NCBI RefSeq assembly: GCF_003362805.1 | Contig: NZ_QNQT01000002.1 | Location: 727,296-791,295 of the forward strand | DNA length: 64,000 nucleotides | Source: Neobacillus piezotolerans | Lineage (GTDB): Bacteria > Bacillota > Bacilli > Bacillales > Cytobacillaceae | Reading direction: 5' to 3' | Shown here: in pieces, positions 43,661-52,135 of the stretch | How positions within the stretch are numbered: the stretch's first letter is position 1 | Layout of the letters: each line of letters opens with the position of its first letter | Notes under the pieces: generated by a model | Told to the model about the DNA's origin: nothing | The model's input: only the letters and a program-made list of their open reading frames with translations | The model's database searches: none | Program-made: the position numbers and the translations under genes

Positions 43661-44086
43661 ATGAAGAATGGATCGGAAAAACCAGTAAAAAAGAAGCTTA
43701 CGGGGCCCGAACAGGTTGAGGAATTTATGGGAAAACTTCAGCATCCTCTTAAAGAGGAAATAGAGGAAGTCCGGAAAATAATCCTGAGTTCCGATACCCG
43801 CATAACAGAGCAGATTAAATGGAATGCGCCGAGCTACCTTGTTGATAATGACGATCGAATAACATTCAACTTGAAAGGAAAAGGATTTTTCCGCCTCGTT
43901 TTTCATTGCGGGGCAAAGGTAAATCCGGAAGCGAAGAATGAACCGCTGTTTGTGGACCACACCGGACTGTTGGAGTGGCAGGCAAATGACCGGGCTATCG
44001 TAAAATTTTCCGAGAAGGATGATATTAAGGCCAAGGAAGATGGGCTTAGAACCGTAATCAGCGAATGGATCAAGGCGACTTGTTAA
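43661..44086 (+). CDS. DUF1801 protein
   Basis: 141 residues: Lys-rich N-terminus, then VEEFMGKLQHPLKEEIEEVRKIILSSDTRITEQIKWNAPSYLVDNDDRITFNLKGKGFFRLVFHCGAK, the DUF1801 core, and a VKFSEKDDIKAKEDGLRTVISEWIKA end. Distant relative of the 9380 gene. Unknown function. AAAAGG before the ATG. Confidence 0.82.
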   Translation: MKNGSEKPVKKKLTGPEQVEEFMGKLQHPLKEEIEEVRKIILSSDTRITEQIKWNAPSYLVDNDDRITFNLKGKGFFRLVFHCGAKVNPEAKNEPLFVDHTGLLEWQANDRAIVKFSEKDDIKAKEDGLRTVISEWIKATC

Positions 44087-44296
44087 TTGGAAACACCCCA
44101 CTGCCTAACAAAACAGCTGCGCTGGTTTTACAAGGCCAAATAATGCCGCGACAAATGGTAAAAAAGCCGTTGGCAAATATCCCCTATGGATTTTATGTTT
44201 ATTGCAGCTTTAGTTGGGAATAACAATCTAAATGGACCAGCCAGATTGGTAACTGGATTCATTGAATATTTCTTAAAGGAGTTAGGGGATATTTCT

Positions 44297-44503
44297 ATGG
44301 CGAAAAAACGAGCAAAAATTGGTGATCAAATATCATTTACGCGTAAGGATTGCACGTGCGAAGGCATTGTTGAAATTGTACGAGACAGCAGTGTGATTGT
44401 CGAGGTTTCTAAAGAATTCGCTGAAAGATTGGGCTATGATACACCGAAAACCGTGGTCAGGCATTCGAATTACTCGATTTTAGCCTCTTCGGAAACGGCA
44501 TAG
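44297..44503 (+). CDS. DUF2187 (YkvS-like) protein
   Basis: 68 residues: MAKKRAKIGDQISFTRKDCTCEGIVEIVRDSSVIVEVS, SH3-like small barrel, then TPKTVVRHSNYSIL. The DUF2187 family, unknown function, is common in bacilli. The start at 44297 is by similarity; the frame is open to 44186. TAGGGGATA lies just ahead. Confidence 0.82.
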   Translation: MAKKRAKIGDQISFTRKDCTCEGIVEIVRDSSVIVEVSKEFAERLGYDTPKTVVRHSNYSILASSETA

Positions 44504-44537
44504 GACGAGGCCATTTACATAAGTTCAAATAGTGGAT

Positions 44538-44570
44538 AAAGTGTCAGCTAAAATGGCTGGCACTTTTTAA
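44538..44570 (+). terminator. Terminator after DUF2187 gene
   Basis: Stem AAAGTGTCAGC / GCTGGCACTTT with a 7-nt loop and T run. Confidence 0.85.
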
Positions 44571-44703
44571 TTTAGTTAGTCATTAGAAAGTTCACACGAA
44601 TTATTTCTGGGATTTTATGTTGCGCTTCCAAAAACTTTCCTGTGGCGAGAATATCCTATACACTTATAATTCAAGGACATTCTTTTGAAAAGGGGATTTT
44701 GCA

Positions 44704-45723
44704 TTGGAGGACAAGAGGGCCTTAACTATTTCCGGGATCGATTTGAACTGGGATACTCAAAAAGGAAAACTGCAGTTCCAGGGTGACGACGTTGCGATGT
44801 TTTGGATCAGTTCGGCAATGAGAACCTTCTTTGATACCATTGAGGAAATTTCAGGGGAAGAAGCGTCTAACCTAGTTTTTGAAGCAGCGGGTTTCCGGCA
44901 GGGCATGGTTGTTGGCGATTATTTTGATATATATAAGGAAATGGATTTAGAGGACGCCACAAAAACGCTATCGAACATTTACGCTGTTGCGGGTTGGGGC
45001 GCCGTTGAATTTATTGATATGTGCTACGAGGTGAAAAAAGTAACTGTCCTGATTAAGGATGGCTGGGAATACAAAATCAACCTGGCGCAGGGAAAAACGA
45101 AAGGAAGCAACTTCATTCCTGCCCATTTTGCCGGTGTATTCACTTCGATATTCGGCGCGAATATTTGGTACGAGGTCGAGCTTGACCAGATGGAAGGCGA
45201 GCCATACACACAAATCAACTACTTCCCTTCCGATATTACGGTTTCGGAAAACATCCACCAGCTGGCAAGGAAAAAGGAATCCGAACTTATCTGCCAACTC
45301 GAGAAAGCCGTGGATGAAAAAACAAAAGAATTAAAAACACTCGTTGAAAAATTATCCTCCCCTGTAATACCCGTTCATGAAGGAATCGTTGTCGTTCCCC
45401 TGATTGGCAATTACGATGAAGAGCGCTCCGAAAAACTGCTTGTAAATACGCTGAACAAACTTCCTTCCTATAAAGCAAACTATTTAATCCTGGATTTAAC
45501 AGGACTTGATACAGACGCCGGAACCTATGTGGCCATACTTATTGGAAAAGTCGGTGCCGCCGCGAACCTGATAGGGACAAAAACAATCCTTGTCGGTGTC
45601 TCACCAAAACTCGGAAAAATGTTCGCAGAGTCTGCTTCAGACATTAAGAAATTCGACTTCTTCCAGACACTTCAGCACGGAATCCACTACGCGCTCGGGC
45701 AGAGCGGAAGGAAGATCATTTAA
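44704..45723 (+). CDS. V4R-like sensor with C-terminal STAS domain (RsbR-like)
   Basis: 339 residues. The N-terminal half (residues 30-175) looks like a V4R (4-vinyl-reductase) small-molecule-binding domain: EEASNLVFEAAGFRQG ... AGWGAVEFIDM ... FIPAHFAGVFTSIFGANIWYEV. A coiled linker follows at about 190-222 (ARKKESELICQLEKAVDEKTKELKTLVEKLSSPVIPVHEG). The STAS domain fills the C-terminus (VVVPLIGNYDEERSE ... ANYLILDLTGLDTDAGTY). Such RsbR-type proteins build the stressosome that releases SigB. Here no rsbS/rsbT is adjacent, so it may be an orphan RsbR paralogue. TTG start at 44704 with AAAAGGGG upstream. Confidence 0.85.
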   Translation: MEDKRALTISGIDLNWDTQKGKLQFQGDDVAMFWISSAMRTFFDTIEEISGEEASNLVFEAAGFRQGMVVGDYFDIYKEMDLEDATKTLSNIYAVAGWGAVEFIDMCYEVKKVTVLIKDGWEYKINLAQGKTKGSNFIPAHFAGVFTSIFGANIWYEVELDQMEGEPYTQINYFPSDITVSENIHQLARKKESELICQLEKAVDEKTKELKTLVEKLSSPVIPVHEGIVVVPLIGNYDEERSEKLLVNTLNKLPSYKANYLILDLTGLDTDAGTYVAILIGKVGAAANLIGTKTILVGVSPKLGKMFAESASDIKKFDFFQTLQHGIHYALGQSGRKII

Positions 45724-45752
45724 CACTGCTGGACTCCTAAGCGGTGTTTTTT
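45723..45752 (+). terminator. Terminator after the STAS gene
   Basis: Stem ACACTGC / GCGGTGT (one G-T pair) followed by six T. Confidence 0.75.
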
Positions 45753-45812
45753 CAAAAGTAAAGCAAGGGACGTATCTTCATCTACACAACGAAAAAACAC
45801 ACAATACAAATA

Positions 45813-45843
45813 AAAGGCAAAGAGAAGGAACCTCTTTGCCTTT
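45813..45843 (-). terminator. Terminator on the minus strand
   Basis: Twelve-bp stem AAAGGCAAAGAG / CTCTTTGCCTTT with a 7-nt loop; on the minus strand followed by TTTTATTTG. Fits the end of the RDD transcript. Confidence 0.7.
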
Positions 45844-45863
45844 CCATAAAACAAAATAGTTTT

Positions 45864-45968
45864 TTAATGAACTCTCTTTTTTCCACAACGAATACATTTA
45901 CCAGAAAAATAGTCATACTTATGATTGGGGCGTTTTATTTTGTAAAAGTAAGGACGGGAAAAACTCAA
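45864..45968 (-). CDS. Candidate 34-residue zinc-ribbon-like protein
   Basis: TTG 45968 opens SFSRPYFYKIKRPNHKYDYF followed by SGKCIRCGKKRVH and a stop. CxxC with flanking Lys/Arg and the His earlier could bind one zinc. It lies 20 nt after the RDD stop on the same strand and before a terminator, so it would be the last gene of that operon. Ribosome-binding site AAGGAA is rather close (3 nt). Not recognised. Confidence 0.4.
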   Translation of the reverse strand: MSFSRPYFYKIKRPNHKYDYFSGKCIRCGKKRVH

Positions 45969-45988
45969 TGTTCCTTTTTAGGAACCAC

Positions 45989-46405
45989 CTAATATTCATA
46001 CCCCACGTACGTCCCGCCAATGAAATCATGGATCGCCCGTTTGTCTTCACGGAAAATTACCATAAACAAGCTCACAAGGCCCGAAATCCCAAAAGTTACA
46101 GAGGACAATAGGAACTTTCCGACAACTTCACGTAGAATCATATTCTTAAAAGTCAGTGGCTCGTCGTCCACGCGCATGATTCTAATCTTCATCATGCGCT
46201 TCCCTACAACATAGCCATTCCAGACCAGGGGCAAAAGCGTTAAATAGAGCAAATAAATCAAATTATATGTCCAACCTGTCCCGAAGCTAGTTAAACCATC
46301 TCCTGTTAACAGGGCAAACAACAAACCGAGCGGCAGAGAAACAAGCAAAAAGTCTATAAAATCCGCAAAAAACCGCAACCCAAAACCTGCCGGGGAATAA
46401 TTCAT
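45989..46405 (-). CDS. RDD-family membrane protein
   Basis: 138 residues: GFGLRFFADFIDFLLVSLPLGLLF, with the R-D-D type residues in the first helix, then VVGKRMMKIRIMRVDDEPLTFKNMILREVVGKFL and a third helix, closing FREDKRAIHDFIGGTYV, a diagnostic RDD end. Four-helix-type small membrane protein, possibly transport. TAGGAGCG before the ATG. Confidence 0.9.
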   Translation of the reverse strand: MNYSPAGFGLRFFADFIDFLLVSLPLGLLFALLTGDGLTSFGTGWTYNLIYLLYLTLLPLVWNGYVVGKRMMKIRIMRVDDEPLTFKNMILREVVGKFLLSSVTFGISGLVSLFMVIFREDKRAIHDFIGGTYVGYEY

Positions 46406-46572
46406 TCATATCGCTCCTAACCTATGATTTTATAAATTTCACATACCGTTTTCCTGAATCGCCGCGACAATCCAAATTGTGATGTTTACGGAAAGGACAA
46501 TTAAAAAAGTGCGTAATTTACATTTTTATTGCCTTTGTTCTTACCAGCTAAGCACGGTGCATGTCAGCAGTT

Positions 46573-46600
46573 GAAGCAGGGGACGTATCCAATGCTTCAC
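46573..46600. repeat. Short inverted repeat with GGGGACGTATCC core
   Basis: TGAAGCA ... TGCTTCA flanks GGGGACGTATCCAA. A related word AAGCAAGGGACGTATC lies at 45761-45776, on the other side of the RDD gene. Probably two members of a small intergenic repeat family. Confidence 0.5.
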
Positions 46601-46620
46601 CACTTTAAGTAGTGCTGGAT

Positions 46621-47193
46621 TCAATTTTTCGCTCCCTTCCAAATAAACAGGCCAACAAGCGCGGCAACGCCCAAAACCGGGGACCACAGAAGAAGCGAAC
46701 TGGAAGCCGCTGACCGCTCCATCTCTTCCTGGAGATTCACCTGCTTCACTGGGGAATCACCCTGGCCAAGGAATGCCAAATCCTCACCGGCTTTTCCCAC
46801 TTCAACGGTCCTGTTGCAAACCTCAGAGGTCAGAACCGCTTTATTTTTAAAATCAGGATTTTCCTTGGCGTAGACCAAGTACTCTTTGCCTTTTTTAAAA
46901 TCAATGCTGCAGGAAGTTTGATAATATCCAAGAAGCACCTGGGACTCTGTTAGCCCTTTCCACGTACCGCTTACCTCGAAAAGAACCTTCTTAGTCCGAG
47001 AGTCAGTACCACTCTCTTTTTCTTCCTTAATATCAATCACTTTTCCTGTGAAAACCGCAGCCGACTTTTCAAACTCATCCCCGACAGACGGCTGCCCGTC
47101 ACACTTGCATGCATAGCTAACTGATGAACCAACCGTAATCAAAAAGAACCCCACAGCCAAACAAACAGCAAAAACATATAACTTTTTAATCAT
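46621..47193 (-). CDS. Secreted TIMP-like protein with C-terminal anchor
   Basis: 190 residues. Signal peptide ends in SSVSYA, with CKCDGQPSVGDEFEKSAAVFTGKVIDIKE next: mature Cys-x-Cys N-terminus and OB-like barrel of the NTR/TIMP fold, as in bacterial TIMP-like surface proteins. Later Cys (TSCSIDF and TSEVCNRTV) would pair with the first two. A hydrophobic helix near residues 167-185 (LLLWSPVLGVAALVGLFIW) plus KGAKN is a C-terminal membrane anchor. Function unknown; binding rather than catalysis is likely. AGGAGGGATTG before the ATG. Confidence 0.82.
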   Translation of the reverse strand: MIKKLYVFAVCLAVGFFLITVGSSVSYACKCDGQPSVGDEFEKSAAVFTGKVIDIKEEKESGTDSRTKKVLFEVSGTWKGLTESQVLLGYYQTSCSIDFKKGKEYLVYAKENPDFKNKAVLTSEVCNRTVEVGKAGEDLAFLGQGDSPVKQVNLQEEMERSAASSSLLLWSPVLGVAALVGLFIWKGAKN

Positions 47194-47417
47194 TCAATCC
47201 CTCCTAAATAGGGTGAAACGGGGTGCGTCAGTATTTCTTTTTTCGAAGAAAAGAAGCGGAGCCTTAATGGGGTCTGGATCCTGATTTGTATATTCATGGA
47301 ATAGATTTTAAAATCTGTAATATATGTTATAATTTTACCATAATTCGGAATTGTACAAAACTTCACCGTGAGGAGGCTTATTTGCCGGCAGCAAATCAAC
47401 CAAAAGGAGACAGAAAC

Positions 47418-48011
47418 ATGTTAAATTTTTCAGGTATTGAGAGAAAAAGTTCGCAATACATACTGGCCATTTCCATCATGCTATTCATCGGAAGCTTATT
47501 TATGCCCTTTATTCTTGTTTATCTCATCCAGGAATCGCTCTACAACACGAAGGAGATAATGTATTTCAAGGCGCCGCCATCATCTTACGTAACGTTCGGA
47601 GTTGGAATGATGTGGATAGCACTTGTCCTGTTAGTCCTCGTGATAACCAAAAAGAAATATGAAATCGGTAAGCTCAAGTGGCTGTCGCTTTTGTTTATCC
47701 CGCTAAGCATCCCTTTCTTTATGTTCAGCATCGAGAACTATTATTACCTCGACAAAGAAGGAATTCATTCCAATGAGCTGAAAAGCTACAAAACGATCGA
47801 AACGTTCCGATGGGATGAAATGAAAGAAGTGAAAGAGATATACGCTAAAGAAAAAGGCGATACGAAAACTAAAGCATACCAATTCATCACGAAGGATAAC
47901 CGTGTCTTTGAATTGCCGCATAATAAAAATGTCCTTCCATTCCGCGCAGGATTAATGGATATGCTGCGGGCAAACCAGGTCACGATAACCGATAATTACG
48001 ATGAGTTGTGA
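47418..48011 (+). CDS. Two- to three-helix membrane protein with PH-like domain
   Basis: 197 residues. Membrane helices near residues 13-35, 55-75 and 83-102, then an exposed domain: YYLDKEGIHSNELKSYKTIETFRWDEMKEVKEIY ... YQFITKDNRVFELPHNKNVLPFR. The YLDKEGI...W-E+++ strand order resembles bacterial PH-like (bPH2/YdbS-type) domains. Function unknown. ATG 47418 follows AAAAGGAGAC; an open frame goes back to 47286 but includes no ribosome-binding site. Confidence 0.75.
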   Translation: MLNFSGIERKSSQYILAISIMLFIGSLFMPFILVYLIQESLYNTKEIMYFKAPPSSYVTFGVGMMWIALVLLVLVITKKKYEIGKLKWLSLLFIPLSIPFFMFSIENYYYLDKEGIHSNELKSYKTIETFRWDEMKEVKEIYAKEKGDTKTKAYQFITKDNRVFELPHNKNVLPFRAGLMDMLRANQVTITDNYDEL

Positions 48012-48089
48012 GGGGCAGTAGAATTGCCCTGCTTCAAACCGCTTCAAAATATGCTATTCTTATGGGAAAGATAGCATGAGGAGTGTTGG

Positions 48090-48587
48090 ATGATGGGAAT
48101 GATTGCGAGTTTTTTCAGGGTAACGCCCAAGGCGCTGCAGGGGTTAAAATCAAATCCGGACGAGGCGGCAGACTTGATTTTCGAAATGGAAGAAATCGAG
48201 GAGCTTGAGCTCGACATCGATAAATCTTGGCATGGCATCTACTTTTTGTTGAGCGGCGTGGCAGACATCGATCAGCCAACGGGCGGGCATATTGGCCGGG
48301 CCGTACTTGGCGGGCATGAGCTCGGCGAAGACTATGGCTACGGACCGCTACGTTATTTTGAACCCTCCGAGGTTGCGGAGATTTACAACGAACTTAAAGA
48401 GATTTCGCCCGATGAACTAGCCAGCCGTTTTGACCGCGAAACGTTAAGCGAACATGGAATCTACCCAATGAACAAAAAGTGGACCGAAGAGGATAAGGAT
48501 TATTTGGTCGACAACTACGACTTCCTCCTCCGCTACTACGAAACCGCGGTAAAGAACAACGAAGGCATGCTGCTGTTGATTCAATAA
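48090..48587 (+). CDS. YfbM-like (DUF1877) protein
   Basis: 165 residues, cytosolic alpha/beta: IASFFRVTPKALQGL, LDIDKSWHGIYFLLSGVADID, GRAVLGGHELGEDYGYGPLRYFEPSEVAEIYNEL, ending LVDNYDFLLRYYETAVKNNEGMLLLI. These are the DUF1877/YfbM hallmarks (W-H-ihfLL and GyGparyl). No known enzyme activity. ATG start with AGGAGTG. Confidence 0.9.
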   Translation: MMGMIASFFRVTPKALQGLKSNPDEAADLIFEMEEIEELELDIDKSWHGIYFLLSGVADIDQPTGGHIGRAVLGGHELGEDYGYGPLRYFEPSEVAEIYNELKEISPDELASRFDRETLSEHGIYPMNKKWTEEDKDYLVDNYDFLLRYYETAVKNNEGMLLLIQ

Positions 48588-48650
48588 GGGCAGTTTTTTT
48601 GTAAAAATAGAATTAGTAATGATGAAAATCTTTTTTCATCTATCATTTTA

Positions 48651-48682
48651 GGAAGCCTTTCTAATTAAGGCTTCCACTTTTT
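48651..48682 (+). terminator. Terminator after YfbM-like gene
   Basis: Perfect 9-bp stem GGAAGCCTT / AAGGCTTCC with a 7-nt loop, then ACTTTTTT. Confidence 0.85.
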
Positions 48683-48716
48683 TAAACTAACATAGCCATT
48701 TGAAATTAGTTAATGC

Positions 48717-49475
48717 CTATTTTTTGAAAATAAAAGCGTAAAGGTCCAGCGCCTCATTAACAACAGCTGGGCTAATCCCTGTCCTGGAATAAATGCGTTC
48801 ACTCCATTCTTCATTTAAAGTTAGCGGAGAGTCATGAAATAAGCCGGCATTTGTGCTTAGAAAGCTGGCCCAATTGTAAAATTCCCAATGCTGGACCTCA
48901 TCCTCACTGTGAATCCGCATTTCGCATAAAGGGGGACTTAATAAATTTTGTGAAAAATGGCCGGCTTCAAAAAGCTCATCATCCGTGATTTTACTCAAAG
49001 AATACTGCTGGCGGCTTATTTTCCCATTGGGGCGTTGATAGGTAATTTCAAAGTCCGTTGACGCCGAGCAGACTTGCACGTTCGCGGCGGGGAAAAACCC
49101 GGAGACAGGTTCAGTTATAAAATCCGAACTTGAGCTGTCGATCAAGATAGGGAGGATCCATTGATCCCCAAGGTCGCACAAATAGCGGTATCCATCAACA
49201 TACGCAAGAACCCCGACATGGGCTTCAGGGGTGCCAAAGTCAGAGCCAATCGCATGGGCTTCAATCCCTGCATCCTTCAATTCATGCAAAAGCCAAATAG
49301 CTAAATCGAAACAATTTCCACTCGTGCCAAATTGGTTTCTGTGCTCGATCATCTCACGAACAGTCCGCTGCCTGCGCCCCGATGGTTGATTATAAAACCA
49401 AGCCTTTGTGAGTGTCTCCATCGGAAAACCATCAAACAACCGCCAAACCTTTAACAAAGAATCTGGTGGAACCAA
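48717..49475 (-). CDS. Transglutaminase/arylamine N-acetyltransferase-like protein
   Basis: About 252 residues. A Cys-His-Asp triad of the papain-like/NAT fold can be read: SGNCFDLAIWLLHEL (Cys), AHVGVLAYVDGYRYLCDLGDQW (His and Asp). Relatives acetylate arylamines or cross-link amines; the rest shows no clear subfamily. TTG 49475 is taken as start because GAGGAGGGG is 5 nt upstream; another TTG lies 18 nt earlier, before that site. Confidence 0.78.
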   Translation of the reverse strand: MVPPDSLLKVWRLFDGFPMETLTKAWFYNQPSGRRQRTVREMIEHRNQFGTSGNCFDLAIWLLHELKDAGIEAHAIGSDFGTPEAHVGVLAYVDGYRYLCDLGDQWILPILIDSSSSDFITEPVSGFFPAANVQVCSASTDFEITYQRPNGKISRQQYSLSKITDDELFEAGHFSQNLLSPPLCEMRIHSEDEVQHWEFYNWASFLSTNAGLFHDSPLTLNEEWSERIYSRTGISPAVVNEALDLYAFIFKK

Positions 49476-49550
49476 CCCAACCCCTCCTCGCAAAAAAACG
49501 TTTACTTAATTTTACCATGCAGATGAAGCTTTGAAGCAGTTCAAACCCCG

Positions 49551-49614
49551 TTGAGTGACTAAGTCCGGCCATAATTCGAAAAGTTAGTCACTCAAACCCA
49601 GATGAGTTGACTAA
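49551..49614. repeat. Inverted repeat of TTGAGTGACTAA plus a third partial copy
   Basis: TTGAGTGACTAA (49551-49562) is matched by its exact reverse complement TTAGTCACTCAA (49584-49595), and TGAGTTGACTAA follows at 49603-49614. A 12-bp stem with a 21-nt loop; no T run, so not a simple terminator. Confidence 0.85.
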
Positions 49615-49806
49615 CTCTGATTGTCAGGGAAAGCTCTTAATGGTTGTCTTAAATAAGGTTTTTAGCGAAGTTAATGAGGCGAAAGGTCTTTTTAAATAGG
49701 GTTTAACAAATTTTATAGCTGGGACTATGAAGCTGGGGATCCAGCACCGAATCCAACCCATCGAACTCTGTTAGGGACATGCCTGAACAATAAGAACCGT
49801 CCTTGC
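49615..49806. other. Intergenic remainder without gene
   Basis: No supported reading frame; the 313 bp between the NAT-like and SGNH genes contains only the inverted repeat. Confidence 0.5.
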
Positions 49807-50664
49807 TTACTTCGCCAACGACATATACCCAAACAACACCTCAGCCCAAATTCTTTGTCCCTCATCGTTCATGAGGACGCCATCTCCATTTAGCATATCT
49901 TTGAATTTTCCGCCGGTGTCATCCAAATATTTTTGGATTCCTTCATTCATGTCGAAGTATTCCCAGCCGTTTTGTTTGATGAGCTCCTCGGTATTCCGGA
50001 TGTAGTCCTCATACCGGTATCCCCGCGCATTGGCTTCCTTGAGTTTTTCTGGGGAAGGGGAGGCTGAAAAAAAGACAAGCCTGGCATTCGGCAAAGCTTC
50101 CTTCAGGGAAGAAGCAATTTCATTCAGATTCGCCTTGGTTACATCCATCGAAAAAGATTTTCCGTGATTATGCAAAAGAGACGTTTCGATTAAAACGAGG
50201 GCGGGGTAATCCTTTACCACAGCGCTGACGATGTCACGGTCCACAATGTCCTGCGTGGTCCAGCCGCTTTCCCCATGATTTTTAATCGCAATCTTGCCAA
50301 GGTCTTCGTTCGCACCCCGAATCTTGCTCTCTACTAAACTCGGCCATGCCTTTGAAACTGAACTTGCGCCATCGCCTTTCGCGACACTGCTCCCAATCAC
50401 GGAGATTGCAACCCGCTCTTTCATTAAAGCGTTGAAGTGAAGGAAGTCCACCACAGACTGATTTTTATTTGTTTTTGGATTCAGGCGTTCCAGCTTGGCC
50501 TGCGTTTCCTTCTTTTTTTCCAATTCCTCTTGCTGGAGCGTTTTCTTGTAAGCTATGTATGATTCCTTACCCTTGGCCTCGATTTTCTTATTGTAGTAAT
50601 TACCTCCAAACCCAAGCACAACTGCCAGCGACAGGAAAATAAAGAAAAGGATTAACCTCTGCAC
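49807..50664 (-). CDS. SGNH/GDSL-hydrolase-like protein, catalytic His apparently replaced
   Basis: 285 residues. Hydrophobic anchor at residues 3-20 (LILFFIFLSLAVVLGFGG), Lys/Glu-rich coiled linker about 25-60, then the SGNH domain: VIGSSVAKGDGAS with the Ser of block I, IKNHGESGWTT with Gly block II, and LIETSLLHNHGKS with Asn block III. Block V, normally DxxHP, reads DGVLMNDEGQRIWAE: the His-Pro is Leu-Met. The protein may thus be a non-classical or inactive lipase/esterase, or use another His. GTG start at 50664 with GGGGGAG, favoured over 50682. Confidence 0.82.
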   Translation of the reverse strand: MQRLILFFIFLSLAVVLGFGGNYYNKKIEAKGKESYIAYKKTLQQEELEKKKETQAKLERLNPKTNKNQSVVDFLHFNALMKERVAISVIGSSVAKGDGASSVSKAWPSLVESKIRGANEDLGKIAIKNHGESGWTTQDIVDRDIVSAVVKDYPALVLIETSLLHNHGKSFSMDVTKANLNEIASSLKEALPNARLVFFSASPSPEKLKEANARGYRYEDYIRNTEELIKQNGWEYFDMNEGIQKYLDDTGGKFKDMLNGDGVLMNDEGQRIWAEVLFGYMSLAK

Positions 50665-50936
50665 CCAAAACTCCCCCAACATTGTATTACTACAATTATT
50701 ACATGCATTTACAAAAAATTACAAGTGCGCCCTATGCCTTTACTCCACATCTGGTAAAACTATATCTATAAATAAAAAAGAAGACTACGAGAGCCTTCTC
50801 AAATGAATGATTCAAAGTGTTGAAGTACCGAGATTAGTCTCTAGCATTACGGCTTCTATTTTAAAAATGAAGCCCCCCGGTCCGTCCCTCGTTCCAGACT
50901 CTAAAATGCAGCGAGCCGGAATCCTGTCTAACATTT

Positions 50937-51221
50937 TTAAAACATCGGCTTGGCAGGGTCAACAGCCAAAACCTGTTGGCCATCCACTTCAATCCAGTAG
51001 TAGTAGTGGTCGACTTCTGCGCCTGTCGTATTAGTTAGAGTATTATGTACAGATTCCTGGAGCTGGAAAGTCGTACCGCCAGTACTCAATGAAGGAAGTT
51101 TAAGGCCGGTATTAATAGAGATGGTCTTGTCGGACCCGCTCAGGTATGCAGCGCTTGCCGCACCAGTGAACAAAGTTTGCAGCGCGAACGCCAGCGTTAA
51201 AACCATAAGCAGTCTTTTCAT
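50937..51221 (-). CDS. Small secreted protein
   Basis: 94 residues. Signal peptide MKRLLMVLTLAFALQTLFTGAASA with likely AxA cleavage. The mature domain of ~70 residues is strand-rich (YLSGSDKTISINTGLKLPSLSTGG ... VDHYYYWIEVDGQQVLAVDPAKP). No family known. GGAGGTG before ATG 51221. It is 21 bp after the HD-GYP gene's stop on the same strand, so both could share a transcript. Confidence 0.72.
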   Translation of the reverse strand: MKRLLMVLTLAFALQTLFTGAASAAYLSGSDKTISINTGLKLPSLSTGGTTFQLQESVHNTLTNTTGAEVDHYYYWIEVDGQQVLAVDPAKPMF

Positions 51222-51241
51222 GTGTATCACCTCCTTTCAAG

Positions 51242-52135
51242 TCAGCTCTCTTTTAAGATTGAAAAAAACGCATCAATGACATCCGGATGGAACATGGTGC
51301 CTTTATTGCGGGCCAACTCCTCGAAAGCCTCATCGTGAGTCATCCCTTTCCGGTATACGCGGTCAGTCGTCATCGCGTCAAACGCATCCACTACAGTTAT
51401 GATCGCGGCCTCGGTCCGGATTCCGCCTCCATTCAGCTGATGGGGGTAACCCTTTCCGTCAAACCGCTCATGATGCTGCTCGACAATTTCGCCCGCCTTG
51501 ATTAAATCCGGATTATTCGTTTCGGTTAAAATTTCCCTTCCCCAGACAGTGTGCATTTTGATAATGTCATATTCTTCATTTGTCAGCTTTCCGGGCTTTT
51601 TTAAAATTTCATCCGGAACCTTCACTTTGCCGACATCATGCAAAAACCCCGCCAAATTCATAATATAAAGCTCGTCCGAATCCATTCCCATCACTTTCCC
51701 GAGCTTCATGGACAGTTCCTTAATCCGGTCGCAATGGTTGGACGTATAGCCATCCTTCTCCTCCACACGGATGGCAAGGTCCATCATATCCTTAACCGAA
51801 TTGCTGTAAAAATGGAACTGTGGCTGAGAGGTAACGTATAAAAATTCCACTTCCGTTTCGGCTGTAAAAATCATATGTTCCTTCACCGGGCATGCATTCA
51901 CCGAATCGCCGCGTCCAAGCACAACTTCCCCGGCCGACGATGTCATCAATAGCCGTCCGGACATAACGGTCAAATGCTCAAGAGCCGTCCAGTCATCCGC
52001 TGGGGCCATCGCCCAGCGCGCGCCCGCGTACAGCTTGTGGAGGATAACCTCCGTTCCATCCCCGGACGCAAGAAGCGAAAGTTCCATATTTTTCATCAGC
52101 AATTTATTTAGTGGATTTTTCTTCACTATGTTCAT
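51242..52135 (-). CDS. HD-GYP domain phosphodiesterase with N-terminal cupin-like domain
   Basis: 297 residues. N-terminal ~110 residues form a cupin/cyclic-nucleotide-like barrel (WAMAPADDWTALEHLTVMSGRLLMTSSAGEVVLGRGDSVNACP). Then HD-GYP: NLAGFLHDVGKVKVPDEIL (HD) and IVEQHHERFDGKGYPHQLNGGGI (HHE and GYP), with VVDAFDAMTTDRVYR. Likely degrades cyclic-di-GMP or a related signal, sensed through the cupin. Start 52135 with GTAGGGAT upstream, preferred over 52153. Confidence 0.9.
   Translation of the reverse strand: MNIVKKNPLNKLLMKNMELSLLASGDGTEVILHKLYAGARWAMAPADDWTALEHLTVMSGRLLMTSSAGEVVLGRGDSVNACPVKEHMIFTAETEVEFLYVTSQPQFHFYSNSVKDMMDLAIRVEEKDGYTSNHCDRIKELSMKLGKVMGMDSDELYIMNLAGFLHDVGKVKVPDEILKKPGKLTNEEYDIIKMHTVWGREILTETNNPDLIKAGEIVEQHHERFDGKGYPHQLNGGGIRTEAAIITVVDAFDAMTTDRVYRKGMTHDEAFEELARNKGTMFHPDVIDAFFSILKES

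Noticed and set aside
47286..47417. Extended N-terminus for the PH-like membrane protein
   Set aside because: No ribosome-binding site at 47286, whereas AAAAGGAG lies just before ATG 47418; the extra part is not protein-like.
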